NCBI GenBank assembly: GCA_944320195.1
Contig: CALUGP010000012.1
Coordinates: 1-64,000 of the forward strand
Length of the DNA: 64,000 nucleotides
Reading direction: 5' to 3'
Source: an uncultured Prevotella sp.
GTDB taxonomy: Bacteria > Bacteroidota > Bacteroidia > Bacteroidales > Bacteroidaceae
Below the pieces are notes generated by a model, which had not been told where the DNA came from, searched no databases, and worked only from the letters and a program-made list of their open reading frames with translations. The position numbers were made by a program, and so were the translations under genes. Positions 42,068 to 51,833 of this stretch are shown piece after piece. Positions within the stretch are counted from its first letter, which is position 1; the number at the start of each line of letters is the position of its first letter.

Positions 42068-45000
42068 TTAGAAATTGAGGTTCAGTCCGAAGAGGAATGT
42101 GCGTGGGTTGGGGTAGCCAGTCCAGTCAATACCGGTTTCGGTTATGCCGTTACCCATTGAGGCCGCTTCTGGATCTTCGCCTGAATAGCCTGTGATTGTA
42201 AACAGGTTCTGCACTGAGAACGACAGGCGTGCAGTGAGCTTGTCGGCAAACCACTTCTTTGGAAAAGTGTAGCCGATTTGCAACAGCTTGCAACGGAAGT
42301 ATGAACCGTCCTCCACATAGAAGTCAGAGATGCGTGTATAGTTCATGTTTGAGTCGTTGACAGACAGGCGCGGAATCTTGTTGCTTGTGCCTTCGCCGTC
42401 CCAAACCTTGTCGAATGTTCCTGCATAGACGTTCTGTCCGCTGTTGCCTGAATAGCGTGCCCAGTTGGTATTGAAGATGTCGTTGCCGAATGTTCCGTAG
42501 AATTGGGCCACGAGGTCAAATCCTTTCCATGACGCGTTGAGGTTGAGACCCATCATTACATCCGGCCACGGGTTGCCGATGTAGGTCTTGTCTTTCTCGT
42601 CGATTACACCGTCGTGGTTCACGTCGACGAAGCGAGTGTCACCGGGCTGTGCGTTGGGCTGTAGCAGTTCGCCGTGCTCATTGGTATAAGATGTCACTTC
42701 TGTCTGGTTCTGGAAGAGACCGTCTGTCTTGTATCCGTAGAAGAGGCTCAGTTCATGGCCTTCCTCGCTGCGTGTGATATAGTCGCCGTTATAGCTGCCC
42801 GCGTAGATAGGTTCGCCGAGGAACTTCTCGCCCTTGTTCTTTGTTTGTGACAGGTTGACGCCTATTCCGTACTGGAAGTCGCCCACATGGTCGTTCCAGT
42901 TTATGCTGAGTTCCCATCCGCGAGAGCTGATACTGCCTATGTTCTGCCACAGCTGTGAGTTCCACTGCCAGTATCCGAGAAGTAGCAGATTGTCTGCTTT
43001 CAAAAGCATGTCATGCGATTTTTTCTCAAAGTAATCCGCTGTAATCTTCAAGCGGCTCTTGAGAAGAGTCATGTCTACGCCGATGTTCCAGTCTTCAACG
43101 GTCTCCCATTTGAGTCCTGTGTTGCCCATTGCGCTCATCATTGTACCTGTAACGCGGTTTGCGTCTGGGCCGAACACATAGTCTGCGTTTCCGATTGTTG
43201 TGATGAAGGCGGAGTTGTCGATGTTCTGGTTGCCCACTTTACCCCAGCCGGCGCGAATCTTCAAGTCGTCGAATATCTTTTGGTTCTTCATGAACGGTTC
43301 GGCCGTGACACGCCACGCACCTGACACTGCGGGGAATGTGGCGTACTGGTTGTCTTTGGAGAAGCGCGAAGAGCCGTCGACACGGACAGAGGCTGTCAGA
43401 TAGTAACGCTCCTTGTAGTTGTACATCACACGGGCGAGGTAAGATATCAGGGATGAATAAGAGTTTGTGCCGTAAGCCTTCATGTTGTTTGTTCCGGCGC
43501 TGGGGAAGCGCAGGCTTTCAACGTTTGACGGTATGTCTTCAGCGTAAGCGCTGGCCCAGTAGTTCTGGAAACGCTCCATAGTGTAGCCGCCCATGACGTT
43601 GATGTTGTGGTCTTTGGCGATTGTCGTCATATAAGTGATTGTGTTCGTCCAGTTCCAGTCAACCCAGTTCTCCATTCTTCGCTCGGCGTTGTTGTTGGTT
43701 GTCTGCTCGAGGTTGTCAATGAAGAAGTCGGGGTTGAACGTGTCGGTAAGGCGGAAACGCGCGTTGAGTCCGAACTGTGAGCGTATCGTGAGACCCTTTA
43801 TCGGTGTGATGCTGATGAACGGTGTTGCAAGTATTGCATATTCATCGGCTCCTGAGTCGAGGCGGTACATCGATGCTACGGGGTTCCACTCCTGGTTGTT
43901 GTTGGAACGGGCGTAGTTGCTGTAGGGGTTGCTGGTCCATTCGCTTTCTGGACGGAAGACGGGAGTAGTGGGGTCCATTCCCATTATTGCGCTCATGAGC
44001 GACGGTGTGTTGTCCCAGTTTTCATAGCGCGGAGTGAGGTCGACACCGGCTTTCACATATTTGTTGAAGTTGTACTCCATGCTGAAGCGCGCCGAGAGTT
44101 TCTGCCACTGGCCTACCTTGTACTGTGAGTCTTGCTTGTAGTAGCCAATGTTTGCGCTGTAGATGAGCTTGTCGTTACCGCCAGAGAATCCGAAGTCGTA
44201 GCTCTGTTGGAGTGCGATGGTGTTCATACACTCGTCCCACCAGTCTGTGCCCTGTGCGTCGGTTATGTTCTCGATGCCTTTGTATGTCGGCTCGTTGCCG
44301 TCGTTGATATAGCGTGCCTTGAACACTTTCTCGTATTCAGAAGCCTTTGCCATGTCGGGCTTGTGGAGTGTCTGCAAGCCAACGTTCACGCTGGCGTTGA
44401 ACTTCACTGCGCCTGCCTTGCCTTTCTTGGTGGTCACGAGGATTACACCGTTAGAACCACGTGTACCGTAGATGGCTGCTGCAGACGCGTCCTTGAGCAC
44501 CTGCATTGACTCGATGTCGTTCTGGTTGAGGAAGTTGATGTTTGTGCCCACGGGCATGCCGTCAACAACATATAGAGGGTCTGAGCCGTTGACGGTTGAC
44601 ACGCCGCGGATTATTACGCGCGGTGTGGAGCCTGGCGAGCCGGCGTTCTGTATCTGCACACCGGTGACTTGTCCCTGGAGGGCGTTCATAACATTACCCG
44701 TTGAAAGCTTTTCCAGCTGCTCGCCCTTTACAGCTGAGATGCTGCTGGTAAGGTCGCCTTTCTTTACCGAGCCGTAACCGATTACCACAACTTCGTCAAG
44801 GTCTGACACCATGTCCTCAAGCACGACGTTGATTACGCTGCGGCCGTTGACCTGCTGCTGCACCTTGTTGAATCCTATCATTGTATATTCAAGCGTGGCG
44901 TTCTTGTCGGCGGTGATTGTATAGTTTCCGTCGAAGTCGGTGATGGCTCCGCTGCTGGAGCCTACTACCTTCACGGTGACGCCGATAAGCGGCTCGTTGT

Positions 45001-45097
45001 CAGATGCTGACGTTACCTGGCCCGTGATTTTCACGTCTTGGGCGTTGGCAACGGTGACCAGCACCGCTGCCAATATGGTTAATATAAACTTTTTCAT
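42068..45097 (-). CDS. SusC/RagA-type TonB-dependent outer membrane transporter (larger locus)
   Basis: The 1009-residue protein has a signal peptide ending ANAQ (residue 20), the regulatory-like domain (KITGQVTSASDNEPLIGVTV), the plug (DLDEVVVIGYG, NALQGQVTGVQIQ, VLKDASAAAIYGTRGSNGV) and a large barrel ending FLFGLNLNF. It imports oligosaccharides across the outer membrane using TonB. It is second in its operon, after the glycan-binding lipoprotein. Confidence 0.96.
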   Translation of the reverse strand: MKKFILTILAAVLVTVANAQDVKITGQVTSASDNEPLIGVTVKVVGSSSGAITDFDGNYTITADKNATLEYTMIGFNKVQQQVNGRSVINVVLEDMVSDLDEVVVIGYGSVKKGDLTSSISAVKGEQLEKLSTGNVMNALQGQVTGVQIQNAGSPGSTPRVIIRGVSTVNGSDPLYVVDGMPVGTNINFLNQNDIESMQVLKDASAAAIYGTRGSNGVILVTTKKGKAGAVKFNASVNVGLQTLHKPDMAKASEYEKVFKARYINDGNEPTYKGIENITDAQGTDWWDECMNTIALQQSYDFGFSGGNDKLIYSANIGYYKQDSQYKVGQWQKLSARFSMEYNFNKYVKAGVDLTPRYENWDNTPSLMSAIMGMDPTTPVFRPESEWTSNPYSNYARSNNNQEWNPVASMYRLDSGADEYAILATPFISITPIKGLTIRSQFGLNARFRLTDTFNPDFFIDNLEQTTNNNAERRMENWVDWNWTNTITYMTTIAKDHNINVMGGYTMERFQNYWASAYAEDIPSNVESLRFPSAGTNNMKAYGTNSYSSLISYLARVMYNYKERYYLTASVRVDGSSRFSKDNQYATFPAVSGAWRVTAEPFMKNQKIFDDLKIRAGWGKVGNQNIDNSAFITTIGNADYVFGPDANRVTGTMMSAMGNTGLKWETVEDWNIGVDMTLLKSRLKITADYFEKKSHDMLLKADNLLLLGYWQWNSQLWQNIGSISSRGWELSINWNDHVGDFQYGIGVNLSQTKNKGEKFLGEPIYAGSYNGDYITRSEEGHELSLFYGYKTDGLFQNQTEVTSYTNEHGELLQPNAQPGDTRFVDVNHDGVIDEKDKTYIGNPWPDVMMGLNLNASWKGFDLVAQFYGTFGNDIFNTNWARYSGNSGQNVYAGTFDKVWDGEGTSNKIPRLSVNDSNMNYTRISDFYVEDGSYFRCKLLQIGYTFPKKWFADKLTARLSFSVQNLFTITGYSGEDPEAASMGNGITETGIDWTGYPNPRTFLFGLNLNF

Positions 45098-45122
45098 TTT
45101 ATTCGATTATTCTGGTTGATTG

Positions 45123-46574
45123 TTAGTTGATAAGTTGGAACTTTGAGCGCAGCAGGTGCGTGTCGAAGTCGAAGCGGTACTTGCCTGTTGTCTTCACGGT
45201 CACCTTGGTCATGTTGTTTCCGTTGTTCAAGGTGTGGTATTCGTTCTCGCCGGAGTCGTTGTCGCCGTTTTCAAAGCGCCAGAAGGGTGACGGCCACCAG
45301 CCTGAAGCTGACTTCGGAGTGATGGTGAACTCTATGACAGTGCCTGCTGTGAGATTCATCTCGGCATAGAAGTGGTACGGATTTTCAGGATCAGCTGTAA
45401 GCAAGTACGGGTCAGCTGTAGACCAGTTGCCCACTCCGGGCAGTCCTGCGCCGGCCAAACTCAGCTCGTAAGGCTGCTCGATGCCATTCTCGGTGAACAT
45501 CTGTCCTTGTGGGAACGGATCGTCGGTCGGCGTGTAAGTCGCTGCCGAGTATTCTCCAGTCTGCGTGTTGAAGTTTATCTGGTAGTATGCCACTTCGTCG
45601 AGCACGATGGGCTGTGCCTTCTCCGTGTCGTTGGTTATCTTGCCCGTGGACGGGTCGAGGCCGAAGCGTACCGGGGCGAAGCCCGTCTTCTGCGGGATGA
45701 ACCATATTTCCCTGCCCGGCTCATAATTATAATAACGTGCCTCATAGACGAACTCCTCGGGATGGTCAATCAACATCGGCACGCCGTAAAGGTCAGTGGT
45801 GAGCTGTGACTCGCCGGTTACGTCAGAGAGATACATCTTCGGGAAGTCTGCCGAGACGTTCACGGTGCTGGTGTATGTGTTTACGTTGTCGAACTGGTCG
45901 CCCAGCGTCACGGTCATGGCGTATGACGCTACAGTGCCCGGCAGTTCGTATTCGCGTGACAGGTTGTATTCGGCCACGTCGCCAGTCGGGATGCTGTCGT
46001 TGATTTCCAGTTCAGGAATCTTCACCGTAATGTATTTCAACCCCTTGTTGTCTGTCACCGTGTAGTTGAGCGACAGGATGGGAGCTGTCAGCTGTACGGT
46101 GATTTCAGCAGGGAAGTTTGCTGTAAACGTAGGAGCGGTGTAGTCGCCGTCGGGCGTTACGAGCAGTGTTGTCGTGCTGACGTTGCCTACCACGTCTTCA
46201 ACCGTCACGTCAACGTTCATCTGCATGGTCTCGGTCCAGTCGTCAGGAGCGTCGTACTTGTAGCTGAGGTCATACTCCTTGATGAGCGAGTCGCCGTAGA
46301 TCTCGAGCATGTCGATTGTCTTGTCGAGATACATGTCTGGGCAGCGCAGGCTGATGCTCCTGATACCGTCTTGGTCGGTAATCTTGCCCGTGATGATGAA
46401 CTCAGAGCCAATTTCAACCTGCAGATGGTCGGTCATGGATATCTGCGGCTGCTGGTTGTCAACGGCTGTGAAGTTGTTGTCGTCGTCGCTGCATGATTGC
46501 AACGTCATGCCAAACATCGCCGCCAACAGCCATAGCGGAGCGCGTCTTGGCATCGTTTTGATAAAGTTTTTCAT
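45123..46574 (-). CDS. SusE/F-like surface glycan-binding lipoprotein
   Basis: The 483-residue protein has lipobox LQSC (Cys28) followed by SDDDNN. Two immunoglobulin/cadherin-like domains (about 40-145 and 150-245; ISMTDHLQVEIGSEF, TAPTFTANFPAEITVQL) precede a C-terminal region (about 260-483) with SusE/F-style strands, WFIPQKTGFAP and FDFDTHLLRSKFQLIN. It probably binds glycan at the surface for the SusCD pair. It is placed before susC, while such genes usually follow susD. Confidence 0.85.
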   Translation of the reverse strand: MKNFIKTMPRRAPLWLLAAMFGMTLQSCSDDDNNFTAVDNQQPQISMTDHLQVEIGSEFIITGKITDQDGIRSISLRCPDMYLDKTIDMLEIYGDSLIKEYDLSYKYDAPDDWTETMQMNVDVTVEDVVGNVSTTTLLVTPDGDYTAPTFTANFPAEITVQLTAPILSLNYTVTDNKGLKYITVKIPELEINDSIPTGDVAEYNLSREYELPGTVASYAMTVTLGDQFDNVNTYTSTVNVSADFPKMYLSDVTGESQLTTDLYGVPMLIDHPEEFVYEARYYNYEPGREIWFIPQKTGFAPVRFGLDPSTGKITNDTEKAQPIVLDEVAYYQINFNTQTGEYSAATYTPTDDPFPQGQMFTENGIEQPYELSLAGAGLPGVGNWSTADPYLLTADPENPYHFYAEMNLTAGTVIEFTITPKSASGWWPSPFWRFENGDNDSGENEYHTLNNGNNMTKVTVKTTGKYRFDFDTHLLRSKFQLIN

Positions 46575-46641
46575 GCCTTAATGTTTAGGTTTTAAAATAG
46601 AGTTTTCATTGTGTTTCCTGGTTTTTAGCCACAAAACGCTG

Positions 46642-46649
46642 CAAATATA
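46642..46649 (-). promoter_or_regulatory. Promoter -7 box of the glycan-binding/SusCD operon
   Basis: TATATTTG followed by CAGCG on the minus strand, about 68 nt before the lipoprotein start. No convincing TTTG is seen upstream, which would suit a promoter that depends on the HTCS activator. Confidence 0.55.
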
Positions 46650-46827
46650 ATACCTTAAAGCATAACCGTAAGTGAAAAAATCGGTCAAATAGGGGTGACA
46701 AACAAGTCATAAACGATATGTGCACCCCTTATGAATGAATATTTTTGCTGTCGACGCATGCCTCGAGGCTGTGTGGTTGGCGTGCCTGTTCGCGTGGTCG
46801 CGGGAGCCTGTGGTCAGACCGTTTTGC

Positions 46828-46950
46828 AATGCGCTGAAAACCAGTGGGTTGGCCGGCGTGTTCCGATTTGCCGTCTTTTGCCTTGCTGTTTGCCGTCTTT
46901 TGCATCGTAAAAGATGCCCTTTTAGAGCCTGAAAGGTGGCCTTTTGCAAA
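46828..46950. repeat. Composite intergenic repeat, copy H
   Basis: The 20-nt module CGCTGAAAACCAGTGGGTTG (46832-46851) is followed by two direct copies of TTTGCCGTCTTTTGC (46866-46903) and two degenerate inverted copies. It lies in the 599-nt divergent region between the glycan-binding operon and the HTCS gene; no HTCS operator can be recognised by eye. Confidence 0.85.
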
Positions 46951-47079
46951 GCCCGTTGTTTCCGGCGGTCTGCCGTAAGGTCGTGGCCTGTCATGCAAAC
47001 GGCCAGGTTTGATGTGATTTTAGAGTGCCTGTGGCTGCATTCTGTTTGAAGTTTGCACACATTGTTTAAATATAATTGT

Positions 47080-47087
47080 TACCTTTG
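47080..47087 (+). promoter_or_regulatory. Promoter -7 box of the HTCS gene
   Basis: TACCTTTG followed by TGGCC, 87 nt before the ATG. A TTTG is present at 47052-47055 but 24 nt away, longer than usual. Confidence 0.5.
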
Positions 47088-47173
47088 TGGCCGAATATTG
47101 AATGTGCGGAAGACGCTCCGGCTTGTCTTGCCGGGCTTGGGCACAGTCAGAATGACATGATAAATAATAAGCA

Positions 47174-50100
47174 ATGTTTGCCTTGAAACGAATCATATTG
47201 TTTTTTGCGGCATGGGTTGCCGCCGTGGCGGCACCGGGCCGTGATGCCCGTTTCTGCGTGAGGAACATGGGTGCTGAGAGTGGGCTGTCATGCAATTACG
47301 TGTCGTCGATGGCCGTAGACAAGTGGGGTTTCATATGGATAGCCACCGAGGAGGGGCTTAACCGCTTTGACGGCTTGGGTTACGTCACGTTCTACAAAGA
47401 TTCCAATGGCAACGGACTTACCGGCAACGAGCTGAACTGCCTGCTTGATGACAAGACCGACCCGGTGATGTGGATAGGCACGTCGCACAGCGGTCTTAAT
47501 TCATACAATTATGCCACGGGCGAGTTCACATATTATATTAATGATCCTGACGACCCTGCCAGCCTGAGCACCAACGACGTTACAGGACTGTCGCAGGCCG
47601 GAGACGGCAATGTATGGGTGTCAACATATTGGAAAGGCGTCAATCTGCTTGACAAGAAGACCGGCAAGTTTGTCCGTTACGACAAGGGCAATGTCAAGGG
47701 AATGGCGTCAGACCACGTGTGGTGCGTGGCTGATGCCGGCGGAGGAAAGCTTTACGTCGGGCATGTGCGCGGCGGATTCTCTGTGATTGACACAAGCCGG
47801 CGCACGGCCGTGAATTACCGCCACCGCGCCGGCGACGGAACTTCGCTGTCGGGCGACGACGTAAAATGCATTTATCGCGACCGTGCCGGCCGCGTGTGGG
47901 TGGGTACGGACAATGGTCTCGACCTGTTCAATCCGGCCGACGGCAGCTTTACCCGTTTCAACGACGGAGCCAGGCTCGGCCACAGGGTGCTGGACATACG
48001 CGAAATGTCTGACGGCCGCCTTTGGGTCGCCGTCGAGTTCGGCGGCATAGCCGTGATAGACTGTTACACGCTCAGCATCGGGCTTGACGGATGTCTGTCC
48101 GCTCCGGTCGAGTTCATCTCCAAAGGGCAGGGCGACAGCCATATCAGCGGAAGCTCAGTGCGCTGCATGCTTGAAGACAGCTATGGCAACGTCTGGATTG
48201 GACACTATGGCGAAGGCATCGACATGCTCACTAGCCGTTTGCCGAAATTCATGCAGGTTAAGTGTGCGCCTTACTCCAAGTCCTACGGGCTTCAGGTAAA
48301 GTCAGTGCTGAGCGTATGCCTGGACGGGGACGGCCGCATCTTTGCCGGGACAGACGGTGCGGGCATCAATGTTCTTGACCACAGCGGCCACCGGAAGGCC
48401 TCGATACCGGTTGGAGGCGGAGGCTCTGTGCAGGCCGCCTTCTGTGACAGGCGCGGCAGGTTGTGGTTTGGAAGCTACTATGGCGGAGCTTACATGTATG
48501 CTAACGGCGGCTTGCAGAGGGTTGGCGCCATTGGAGCCGATGAGGATGTGCGCTCGTTTTACGAGCATCCTGACGGCACAATGTGGGTAGGCACAAGCTC
48601 GGGCGTATATGTGACTGATGCCGACGGACGCCGGCTTCTGCGCCATTACGACGTTACAGGCAACCTTGTGCGCTCGGTAGCGCGGAGCGGCGACGGGCGT
48701 ATCTGGGTCGCTACGTTCGGCAACGGCCTGCTTGTATATTCGTCAGGGATGAAGCTTGTGAAAAGCTATGATACCGGAACGGGATTCCCGTCGAACATTG
48801 TGAACCAGGTTATGTGTGCCCGTGACGGGCGTATGTGGGTGGCAACGGCTGAGGGGCTGGTGTGTTTCACCGGCCGCGGAGGATACAAGACTTATGCCAA
48901 GGGATGCAATCTTGCCAACTTGCATATCCGCGCCGTGGCCGAGGACCGCCACGGCAACATCTGGGTGAGCACCAACAAAGGCATAAGCTGCATGAGAAAA
49001 GACACCGGCAGATTCGTCAACTGGAGCTACGACGACAACATCCCGGCCGGCAACTTCCTGTCGCAAAGCGTGGCGGTGGGTGCGGACGGACTCATTTATT
49101 TCGGGTCGAACGGAGGCTTGTGCTTCTTTAATCCGGACATAGTCCTAAGGCAGGACGTGTCGTCTCCGCCGGTGATAACACGGCTGATGGTCTACAATCC
49201 AGACAATGAGCGTGACAGCGTCGTGTCCATCATAGGCCGCAAGGAAGTGGTGCTGGACTACATGCAGAACACGTTTACCATTGGTTTCAGTTCGCATGAC
49301 TTCTCACTCATGCGCGAGGTGGAGTTCTCCTACATGCTTGAGGGTGACGGAAAGGAATGGCTTACCACTCCGTCCCATGACGTTACGTTCCACAACCTGG
49401 CGCCGGGCAGCTACAAGCTGAAGGTGCGCTGCCGCCTGCACAACCAGCCGTGGAACAACAAGACGGCCGTGATTGCCATAGTGGTAAAGGCACCTTGGTG
49501 GCTTACGTGGTGGGCCAAGGCGTTTTATTTTGCCATAGGCCTGGCCGTGGTTTATATCGCCCTGAGATTCTATAACCGCACGATACACTTGCGCTACCTT
49601 TATGAAGCCGACAAGAAAAACCATGACAACGAGACCAGGTTGAACGGAGAGCGCATGAGATTCTACACGAACATAACACACGAACTGCGCACTCCGCTGA
49701 CGCTAATCATCGGGCCGTTGAAGGATCTGATTGAGGACAAGACTCTCTCGGAGGCCGTGCGCAACAGGATAAAGGTTGTTCATGGCAGCGCGGTAAGGCT
49801 TAACGACCTTGTGAGCAAGCTGCTTGAATTCCGCAAGATGGAAACAGGCAACCGCCGCCTGCTCGTTGGACGTGGCAACATTGTTGCCGTGATAAGGGAA
49901 ATGTGCTCCAAGTATTGCGAGATAGAAAAGAAAGGCAATGTTGACATCGTGTTCCACTCGTCGCAAGAAATAATAAATGTTTATTTTGACCGCGAGGTTG
50001 TCAACGTGGTTGTGGACAACCTCGTGTCCAACGCCGTGAAATATACCGAGAGTGGGCGCATCGTGATAAGCGTGTCGTTTGTCGACGGCGTGAAGGCAGG

Positions 50101-51220
50101 CGAAAAGTTTGTCGAGATATCAGTGTCTGACACCGGCCACGGAATATCGGCTGAGGCGTTGCCACACATATTCGAGCGTTATTACCAGGAGCACGGCGAG
50201 CACCAGGCATCAGGCACCGGCATAGGCCTTTCATTATTGAAAAGCATGGTTGAACTGCATGAAGGCACAATCAGCGTGAAGAGTAAGCCGGGCGTTGGCA
50301 GCGTGTTCACCGTAAGGCTTGACGCAAACAATACTTACGACAACGTAAGGCACCGTAAGGACTACGACACTCGTGCGGATGGGCATGTCGCCGCACCGCC
50401 CACGGCTGAAGGGCATGACGGTCGCAGGAAAGTGATGCTGATAGTGGAAGACAACAGCGACATATGCCGGTACATAGCCGACTCGTTCAGCGACGAGTTT
50501 GAGATAATCACGGCCGAGAACGGGCGTGACGGCCTCAAAGCCACCTTCAGCCATATGCCGGACATCATAATTTCAGACATAATGATGCCGTACATGAGCG
50601 GCACGGAAATGTGCAAGCGCATAAAGTCAGACATCCGCACAAGCCACATCCCCGTGATACTGCTTACGGCAAAGGAGTCGATGGAGTCAAAGGAAGAGGG
50701 TTACGAATCGGGGGCGGACTCGTTCATAACAAAGCCGTTCGTGCGTTCGCTGATAGCCAGTCGCGTGGATAACCTGTTGAGACAGCGCAAGAAGCTGGCA
50801 CAGATTTACAATGTAACCGGAACAGACAACGACAGCCGACTGCGCGAAAAGCGCGAGATACTGCGTGAAGCCATGAGTAAGATTGACCGCGAATTCCTCG
50901 ACAACATCGACGAATACATAAAGGAGCGAATCAGCAGCGACAAGATTGACATCGACTATCTGGCCGAACGCATGAACATAAGCGCAAGCACGCTGTATCG
51001 CAAGATGAAGTCTCTGACCGGACTGTCGACAAACGAATACATAAGGAAATACAAGATGACGTATGCCGAGCACTTGTTGCTTGAAGGCAAGTTCACCATA
51101 AAGGAAATAGGATACATGGTGGGGATGAGCACTGCGTCATATTTCCGCAAGTGCTTCAAGGACGAGTTTGGAGACACTCCTTCTGAATACCTGAAGCGAG
51201 TCAGGAGCGACAACGGGTGA
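47174..51220 (+). CDS. Hybrid two-component system regulator (HTCS)
   Basis: The 1348-residue protein joins sensor and regulator in one chain: signal peptide (about 1-20), two periplasmic seven-bladed propellers made of Reg_prop repeats (about 35-690; GFIWIATEEGLNRFDG, RVWVGTDNGLDLF), a Y_Y_Y domain (about 700-770), a membrane helix (about 778-798), a HisKA domain with H836 in NITHELRTPLTL, an HATPase (NLVSNAVKYTESG, GTGIGLSLLKSM), a receiver with D1135 in IIISDIMMPYMSG, and an AraC-type HTH (about 1240-1345). It most likely senses an oligosaccharide and activates the divergent glycan locus. Confidence 0.96.
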   Translation: MFALKRIILFFAAWVAAVAAPGRDARFCVRNMGAESGLSCNYVSSMAVDKWGFIWIATEEGLNRFDGLGYVTFYKDSNGNGLTGNELNCLLDDKTDPVMWIGTSHSGLNSYNYATGEFTYYINDPDDPASLSTNDVTGLSQAGDGNVWVSTYWKGVNLLDKKTGKFVRYDKGNVKGMASDHVWCVADAGGGKLYVGHVRGGFSVIDTSRRTAVNYRHRAGDGTSLSGDDVKCIYRDRAGRVWVGTDNGLDLFNPADGSFTRFNDGARLGHRVLDIREMSDGRLWVAVEFGGIAVIDCYTLSIGLDGCLSAPVEFISKGQGDSHISGSSVRCMLEDSYGNVWIGHYGEGIDMLTSRLPKFMQVKCAPYSKSYGLQVKSVLSVCLDGDGRIFAGTDGAGINVLDHSGHRKASIPVGGGGSVQAAFCDRRGRLWFGSYYGGAYMYANGGLQRVGAIGADEDVRSFYEHPDGTMWVGTSSGVYVTDADGRRLLRHYDVTGNLVRSVARSGDGRIWVATFGNGLLVYSSGMKLVKSYDTGTGFPSNIVNQVMCARDGRMWVATAEGLVCFTGRGGYKTYAKGCNLANLHIRAVAEDRHGNIWVSTNKGISCMRKDTGRFVNWSYDDNIPAGNFLSQSVAVGADGLIYFGSNGGLCFFNPDIVLRQDVSSPPVITRLMVYNPDNERDSVVSIIGRKEVVLDYMQNTFTIGFSSHDFSLMREVEFSYMLEGDGKEWLTTPSHDVTFHNLAPGSYKLKVRCRLHNQPWNNKTAVIAIVVKAPWWLTWWAKAFYFAIGLAVVYIALRFYNRTIHLRYLYEADKKNHDNETRLNGERMRFYTNITHELRTPLTLIIGPLKDLIEDKTLSEAVRNRIKVVHGSAVRLNDLVSKLLEFRKMETGNRRLLVGRGNIVAVIREMCSKYCEIEKKGNVDIVFHSSQEIINVYFDREVVNVVVDNLVSNAVKYTESGRIVISVSFVDGVKAGEKFVEISVSDTGHGISAEALPHIFERYYQEHGEHQASGTGIGLSLLKSMVELHEGTISVKSKPGVGSVFTVRLDANNTYDNVRHRKDYDTRADGHVAAPPTAEGHDGRRKVMLIVEDNSDICRYIADSFSDEFEIITAENGRDGLKATFSHMPDIIISDIMMPYMSGTEMCKRIKSDIRTSHIPVILLTAKESMESKEEGYESGADSFITKPFVRSLIASRVDNLLRQRKKLAQIYNVTGTDNDSRLREKREILREAMSKIDREFLDNIDEYIKERISSDKIDIDYLAERMNISASTLYRKMKSLTGLSTNEYIRKYKMTYAEHLLLEGKFTIKEIGYMVGMSTASYFRKCFKDEFGDTPSEYLKRVRSDNG

Positions 51221-51237
51221 CGAACCATGACAGCCGG

Positions 51238-51351
51238 ACAATTCCGACGCCCATATGTCGGCGGAATATGTACGTGAGCGGTGCGGAACAATCAAAGTCG
51301 CTTGTCAAGCACTAAGAATGTAAGCCCCCTGGAAGCCGATGAAGCTTGTAG
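51238..51351. terminator. Hairpins downstream of the HTCS gene
   Basis: ATTCCGACG/CGGCGGAAT (51241-51267) is the first stem after the HTCS stop codon. A second, CCCCCTGGAAGC/GCTTGTAGGGGG (51325-51351), follows. Neither has a T-run. The rest of the 51221-51563 gap has a GGTTTAAAC direct repeat near 51459-51480 and nothing else recognisable. Confidence 0.5.
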
Positions 51352-51524
51352 GGGGATTGTCGGACTGCTCCTCTTTTGCCAGCCTCAACATCAGGGGTGA
51401 TTCATTGTTACTAAGCACCTTAGACTTGTAACAAACTGCTTTTACTGTAATTGCCACGGTTTAAACTATGGTTTAAACAAACCGCTTAAACAGCCGCTGA
51501 AACAAGGGGTAAAAGCAATAAAAA

Positions 51525-51552
51525 AGAGAGCTACATTCGCTTGTAACTCTCT
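51525..51552 (-). terminator. Terminator of tRNA-Phe
   Basis: On the minus strand AGAGAGTTACA pairs with TGTAGCTCTCT and is followed by TTTTT, 12 nt after the tRNA 3' end. Confidence 0.8.
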
Positions 51553-51563
51553 GATTGTCAAAG

Positions 51564-51636
51564 TGGTACCACCAGGAATCGAACCGGGGACACAAGGATT
51601 TTCAGTCCTTTGCTCTACCAACTGAGCTATGGCACC
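51564..51636 (-). tRNA. tRNA-Phe(GAA)
   Basis: The minus strand starts GGTGCCATAGCTCAGTTGG, has anticodon loop CTGAAAA (GAA), T-loop GGTTCGATTCC and acceptor pairing GGTGCCA/TGGTACC. CCA is not encoded. Confidence 0.93.
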
Positions 51637-51659
51637 ATCATTATTGCCTTTTGCGAGTG

Positions 51660-51667
51660 CAAAGGTA
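51660..51667 (-). promoter_or_regulatory. Promoter -7 box of tRNA-Phe
   Basis: TACCTTTG followed by CACTCGC, identical over 15 nt to the tRNA-Ser and tRNA-Lys promoters. The -35-like TTTG is not clear here. Confidence 0.7.
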
Positions 51668-51833
51668 GTGAAAATATTTCAGCTAAAAGACGATGACGGG
51701 CAAAAGTTTTTGTTTTTAACTTCTTTTTTGGGTTTTGTGGCTCTTTGTTTTTTTGTAATGACGTGTGTGGATATGGTTGGACGAACGGTGGCGTGGCAGG
51801 GGGTGTTGATGGCTTGTTTTTGAAGTGGAAGCT

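Noticed and set aside
51221-51563. Possible gene or integration site between HTCS and tRNA-Phe
   Set aside because: Only hairpins and a short TTTAAAC direct repeat are present; no frame of note and no integrase or duplicated tRNA end.
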